Below, one piece after another: positions 60,763-64,000 of a stretch of DNA of 64,000 nt (the stretch's first letter is position 1; each line of letters starts with the position of its first letter). The notes beneath the pieces were generated by a model. The model had not been told where the DNA came from, did no database searches, and saw nothing but the letters and a program-made list of their open reading frames with translations. The translations under genes were made by a program, and so were the position numbers. Source of the DNA: Kitasatospora acidiphila (lineage in GTDB: Bacteria; Actinomycetota; Actinomycetes; Streptomycetales; Streptomycetaceae); the NCBI RefSeq assembly GCF_006636205.1, contig NZ_VIGB01000003.1:6760501-6824500 (forward strand), given 5' to 3'.

Positions 60763-62166
60763 ATGAACGAGACAGTCCACGCCGTGCCGCCACCCGGGAG
60801 GCCGACGCCGCAGCCCGCGACGTCGGGCGCCCGGCTTCGTCGACGCGTGCTGGCGGCGACCGGTGTCAGCTATGTCGTCGTCCTGCTGGACGCGTCGATC
60901 GTGAACGTCGCACTGAACGGCATCTCCGGCAGCCTAGGCACCGGAATCGACGGCCTGCAGTGGGTGGTGAACGCCTACACGCTCGCCTTCGCCGGCCTGC
61001 TGCTGACCGGCGGCACCCTGGCGGACCGCTGGGGCGCCCGCCGGGCCTATCTGGCGGGCCTGCTGCTGTTCACCGCCGCATCCGCCGGCTGCGGCCTGGC
61101 GACCGGCCTTCCGATGCTGGCCGCCGGCCGGGCGGTACAGGGCCTTGGCGCAGCGGTCCTGGTACCGGCCGCCCTCAAACTGATCAACCAGGCCCATCCC
61201 GAGCCCGAGCTGCGAGCCCGGGCGATCGGGATCTGGATGTCGCTCGGCGCAGTCGCCATGGCCGCGGGGCCGTTGATCGGCGGCGGCCTGATCAGCTGGC
61301 TCGGCTGGCGCAGCATCTTCTTCGTCAATGTGCCCATCGGGCTGGCCGGAGTGTGGCTGGCGCGGACCCTTGCCGACCAGCCGGCCCGGTCGCTGCCGCA
61401 GCGCCTGGACCTGGTCGGGCAGGGGAGCGCGGTCGTAGCGCTCGGCCTGCCGATCGCCGCGCTCATCCAGGGCCGCGACTGGAGCCCGCCGCTGCTGTGG
61501 GCAGCCGTGGCGGCGGCCGCCGTGGCCGCGGCCGCCTTCATCGTCACCGAGAGCCGCAGTCCGCACCCGATGCTCCCGCTGTCGCTGTTCCGCGGCCGCG
61601 TGTTCGCGGGTTCCACGGTGGTCTCCGCGACCTCGGCGCTGGTCTTCTACGGTCTGCTGTTCGTCTGCGGCCTCTACTTCCAGCAGATCCGCGGCTACTC
61701 GCCGTTCCAGGCCGGGCTGGCGCTGCTGCCGCTGACCGCCACGGTCGCCGTCGGCGGCTTCGGCTCCGCCCGGGCGGCGCGGCTGCTCGGTCCGCGCTGG
61801 TCCATGTGCGCGGCCTTCGGCGGTTACGCGCTCGGGGCGCTGGGGCTGCTCGGCGCCACCCGCAGCTCGCCGTACTGGTTGGCGCTCGCGCCGATGGCGG
61901 TGATCGGGCTGGCCGGCGGATTCATCTCCCCGGCCGCCACCGCACCGGCCCTGGGCACCGTCGACACGGACCGCGCGGGCATCGCCGCGGCCGCGCTCAA
62001 CACCGCCCGGCAGTCCGGATCGGCGGTCGGCGTCGCCGCCTTCGGCACACTCGTCACCATCGTCCACCCCTTCACCCGTGGACTGCACGCCGTTCTCTGC
62101 GCGATCACCTTCGCTTCCATCGCCGCGGCGGCCGTATGGGCGTACACCTGGCGGCGGTCACGCTAG
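60763..62166 (+). CDS. MFS multidrug exporter (DHA2/QacA type)
   Basis: A 467-aa drug:proton antiporter with about 14 hydrophobic helices. LLDASIVNVALNGISGSL is motif D1-like, GGTLADRWGARRAYLAG is motif A, and VAMAAGPLIGGGLISWLGWR is motif C. ATG 60763 is preferred; ATG 60733 would add 10 residues. Divergent regulator gene next to it. Substrate unknown. Confidence 0.87.
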   Translation: MNETVHAVPPPGRPTPQPATSGARLRRRVLAATGVSYVVVLLDASIVNVALNGISGSLGTGIDGLQWVVNAYTLAFAGLLLTGGTLADRWGARRAYLAGLLLFTAASAGCGLATGLPMLAAGRAVQGLGAAVLVPAALKLINQAHPEPELRARAIGIWMSLGAVAMAAGPLIGGGLISWLGWRSIFFVNVPIGLAGVWLARTLADQPARSLPQRLDLVGQGSAVVALGLPIAALIQGRDWSPPLLWAAVAAAAVAAAAFIVTESRSPHPMLPLSLFRGRVFAGSTVVSATSALVFYGLLFVCGLYFQQIRGYSPFQAGLALLPLTATVAVGGFGSARAARLLGPRWSMCAAFGGYALGALGLLGATRSSPYWLALAPMAVIGLAGGFISPAATAPALGTVDTDRAGIAAAALNTARQSGSAVGVAAFGTLVTIVHPFTRGLHAVLCAITFASIAAAAVWAYTWRRSR

Positions 62167-62349
62167 GCCCAGGAACTCACCCGGCTCACCGAGCATTCCA
62201 GGCAGCACGGTTGCGTGGGCGTGGTCGGGTTAACCCCCAACGGCCCAGGGTGGCTTCCCCATTGGCCCGGACCGGAGCGCCCGGTGAGACTGGCGCTTGC
62301 GCGCCCCGCCCGCGCGATTCCGTCCTCACACCGAGCCGATCGGGCCACC

Positions 62350-63075
62350 ATGACCACCACCGCAGCCGCTCCCACCACCCCCGTCACGCGAGCCAGGAAC
62401 GGCGCACGGGTGAGCTGGAGCGTCGTCCTGCTGACCTCCCTCGCAGTAGTCGGGTACGCCGTTGGAAGCTACGCCGATGTCGAACTCCCCATCAGAGCGG
62501 GGCACCAGGGGTTGGCCGCGACCTACGCCGAGCGCCCGATCGCCATCCAGGCCGCCTTCTACCTCCACATCGGGATGGCCGCGCTCGCGCTGCTGGTCGG
62601 CCCGTTCCAGTTCTTTACCGTGCTGCGCGAACGGTTCCCGGCCGTGCACCGCTGGAGCGGCCGGCTCTACGTCCTCGGGGTCGGTGTCGGATCGGTGGCC
62701 GCGTTCGTCATGTCCTTCTTCAACTCGGCGGCCTTCGACGGCTTCTTCGGGTTCGGCGGCCTCGCCGTGCTCTGGGCCTGGACCACCTGGCGCGGATACC
62801 GGGCCATCCGCGAGCGCGACGTGCCCAACCACCGTGCCTGGATGATCCGCAGCTTCGCCATCACCTACGCCGCCGTGACGCTCCGAGCCTGGCTCGGTGT
62901 CCTCATCGCCCTCCAACTGGCCACCGCGCACGGAACCGTCGACGGCACGCGCGTCTTCGACAACGCCTACGCCCCGCTGCCCTTCCTGGCCTGGCTGCCC
63001 AATCTCGTCGTCGCCGAGTTCCTCATCCGCCGGCGCGGACTTCCCTCCTACCGGCTCACCCCGTCTGAGGTCTGA
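62350..63075 (+). CDS. DUF2306-type membrane protein
   Basis: A 241-aa integral membrane protein with about six helices. FYLHIGMAALALLVGPFQFF, VHRWSGRLYVLGVGVGSVAA and VPNHRAWMIRSFAITYAAVT carry conserved histidines typical of the DUF2306 family. Function unknown. The 183 bases upstream hold no gene. Confidence 0.8.
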   Translation: MTTTAAAPTTPVTRARNGARVSWSVVLLTSLAVVGYAVGSYADVELPIRAGHQGLAATYAERPIAIQAAFYLHIGMAALALLVGPFQFFTVLRERFPAVHRWSGRLYVLGVGVGSVAAFVMSFFNSAAFDGFFGFGGLAVLWAWTTWRGYRAIRERDVPNHRAWMIRSFAITYAAVTLRAWLGVLIALQLATAHGTVDGTRVFDNAYAPLPFLAWLPNLVVAEFLIRRRGLPSYRLTPSEV

Positions 63076-63199
63076 CACGCCGTCATGCGGGCTGCGCCGG
63101 TGAGCGCACACGTCGTTCTGCCAGCCCGCCGAGAAAAGCCGTTGCGAGTGACCCGTACCGGATGTCTGACTTGATCAGCCACCGATCATGGGACGGAAC

Positions 63200-63778
63200 A
63201 TGAGCATCTCGCTGCCAACCCCCTCGTTGCACACCGCTCGTCTTCGACTGCGTGCCTTCGAAGACGCGGACGCGGACGACCTCTTCGCACTCCACAGCAA
63301 CGCCTACGTGCTGCGCTACTGGGACTCGCCGCCGTGGAGCGAACGCGGGCGTGCCGAGAAGTTCATCACGGCCTGCCGGCAGATGGCACAGGAGGGCACC
63401 GGGGCACGGCTGGCCGTGGATCGTGTCTCCGACGGGGCGTTCATCGGCTGGTGCAGCCTGAGCGGGTGGAATCCGGACTACCGCAGCGCGTCGCTCGGCT
63501 ACGTATTCAACGAGGCAGCGTGGGGCCACGGCTACGCGACCGAGGTCGCGCGCGCTCTGCTGCGGTGGGCATTCGACACGCTGGACCTCAACCGCGTCCA
63601 AGCCGAGGCCGATACACGCAACGTGGCATCCGCCCGCGTGCTGGAGAAGCTCGGCTTCGTGCGTGAAGGGACGCTGCGGGAGGACTGCGTCGTCAACGGC
63701 GAGGTCTCAGACTCGTGGGTCTACGGGCTGCTCAGGCGGGAGTGGCAGCCGTCGTCCGAGCCGGCTCCCGCCCACTGA
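63200..63778 (+). CDS. GNAT N-acetyltransferase (RimJ/RimL type)
   Basis: A 192-aa acetyltransferase. TARLRLRAFEDADADDLFAL, LGYVFNEAAWGHGYATEVAR (acetyl-CoA loop) and NVASARVLEKLGFVREGTLR are the standard motifs. ATG 63200 has GGGACGG just upstream; ATG 63188 is the alternative. Substrate unknown. Confidence 0.87.
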   Translation: MSISLPTPSLHTARLRLRAFEDADADDLFALHSNAYVLRYWDSPPWSERGRAEKFITACRQMAQEGTGARLAVDRVSDGAFIGWCSLSGWNPDYRSASLGYVFNEAAWGHGYATEVARALLRWAFDTLDLNRVQAEADTRNVASARVLEKLGFVREGTLREDCVVNGEVSDSWVYGLLRREWQPSSEPAPAH

Positions 63779-63790
63779 GTTGCCGCTCGC

Positions 63791-64000
63791 TCAGTTGACC
63801 TGGCCGGCAGGCCGCACGACGAGGCTGCTGATGTCCACGCCTTCGGGTTGGTTGACAGCGAAGAGGATCGTCTCGGCGACCTGCTCGGGGTCAGTGACGG
63901 TGCCGCCTCGGGGCAGCCACCGCGCTCGTCCCAGAACGGGGTGTCCACGACCCCCGGGGCCACGAGGGTGACGCCAACGCCGTCCTTGGCCACCAGGAGC
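63791..64000 (-). pseudogene. short-chain dehydrogenase, partial, frameshifted
   Basis: Only the C-terminal part lies in the window. VGVTLVAPGVVDTPFWDERG reads normally; after it the frame is lost, and the correct continuation GGTVTDPEQVAETILFAVNQ then PEGVDISSLVVRP lies in another frame ending at TGA 63791-63793. One missing G near 63915 (CAGCC for CAGGCC) explains it. Truncated by the window edge. Confidence 0.65.

Noticed and set aside
59931..63068. A 1,045-codon plus-strand frame
   Set aside because: Overlaps the regulator, MFS and DUF2306-type genes out of frame; product is Arg/Pro-rich with no motifs.

Overview
The window is very GC-rich, with GTG starts, strong GGAGG ribosome sites and many 4-bp ATGA/GTGA gene overlaps. 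Gene content (RppA-type naphthalene synthase, CYP158-like P450, SigE-family and ECF42-type sigma factors, Fic-type toxin pair, several TetR/MerR/ArsR regulators) points to a streptomycete-type actinobacterium (Streptomyces, Kitasatospora or Streptacidiphilus). It looks like a chromosome-arm region: mostly intact accessory metabolism and regulation, some decayed mobile DNA, no rRNA, tRNA or CRISPR.

Layout. 0.2-5.3 kb: AMP-forming acid:CoA ligase, F420-type small oxidoreductase, Tex, NUDIX hydrolase. 5.4-8.3 kb: three-gene operon rppA / P450 / cupin, the known arrangement for tetrahydroxynaphthalene and perylenequinone (HPQ) melanin. 8.3-14.6 kb: AidB-like flavoprotein, GNAT, an iodotyrosine-deiodinase-like nitroreductase, and a TetR/ABC-F pair divergent from an esterase around a long palindrome. 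14.6-19.6 kb: a 432-aa protein ending in a nitrile-hydratase/NHLP-leader-like domain abuts a 5'-truncated GH15 gene, then a frameshifted MFS gene and a small Cys-rich protein. 19.7-24.4 kb: aldehyde dehydrogenase/TetR pair, DUF2332-type protein, SUMF1-fold protein coupled to an unknown protein. 24.4-26.65 kb: a scrap zone (ATPase fragment, IS5-type transposase relic, group II intron RT relic) around a secreted trypsin-like protease whose primary specificity residue is Asn instead of Asp.

26.6-38 kb: peptidase S51, HxlR/cupin/DoxX, polysaccharide deacetylase (frameshifted) with an NmrA-type protein, an ArsR-type regulator with a perfect operator, membrane hydrolase, second ABC-F protein, SigE-type sigma factor with a membrane-anchored duplicated-domain partner, and an antitoxin/Fic-like toxin pair. 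38-43.8 kb: SmtB-type metal sensor divergent from a P1B-4 metal ATPase, a two-component system, a GNAT with hexapeptide repeats, and an EI24 membrane protein. 44-48.8 kb: beta-oxidation operon (racemase/CoA transferase, thiolase, FadB-like) closed by a perfect 20-bp stem-loop. 48.9-54.6 kb: SDR/MerR pair, lipoprotein, IMP-cyclohydrolase-like protein, DGPF protein with an ECF42-type sigma factor behind a matching promoter, and an OYE-family oxidoreductase. 54.6-64 kb: two-component system divergent from a MacB-type ABC transporter across a perfect 20-bp palindrome, regulator/MFS pair, DUF2306-type membrane protein, GNAT, and an edge-truncated SDR.

Four genes carry single-base indels (near 18370, 29640, 51255 and 63915). 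They may be true mutations, but this pattern is also typical of residual sequencing error. The most unusual object is the NHLP-domain protein at 14645-15943 with the truncated GH15 gene beside it.
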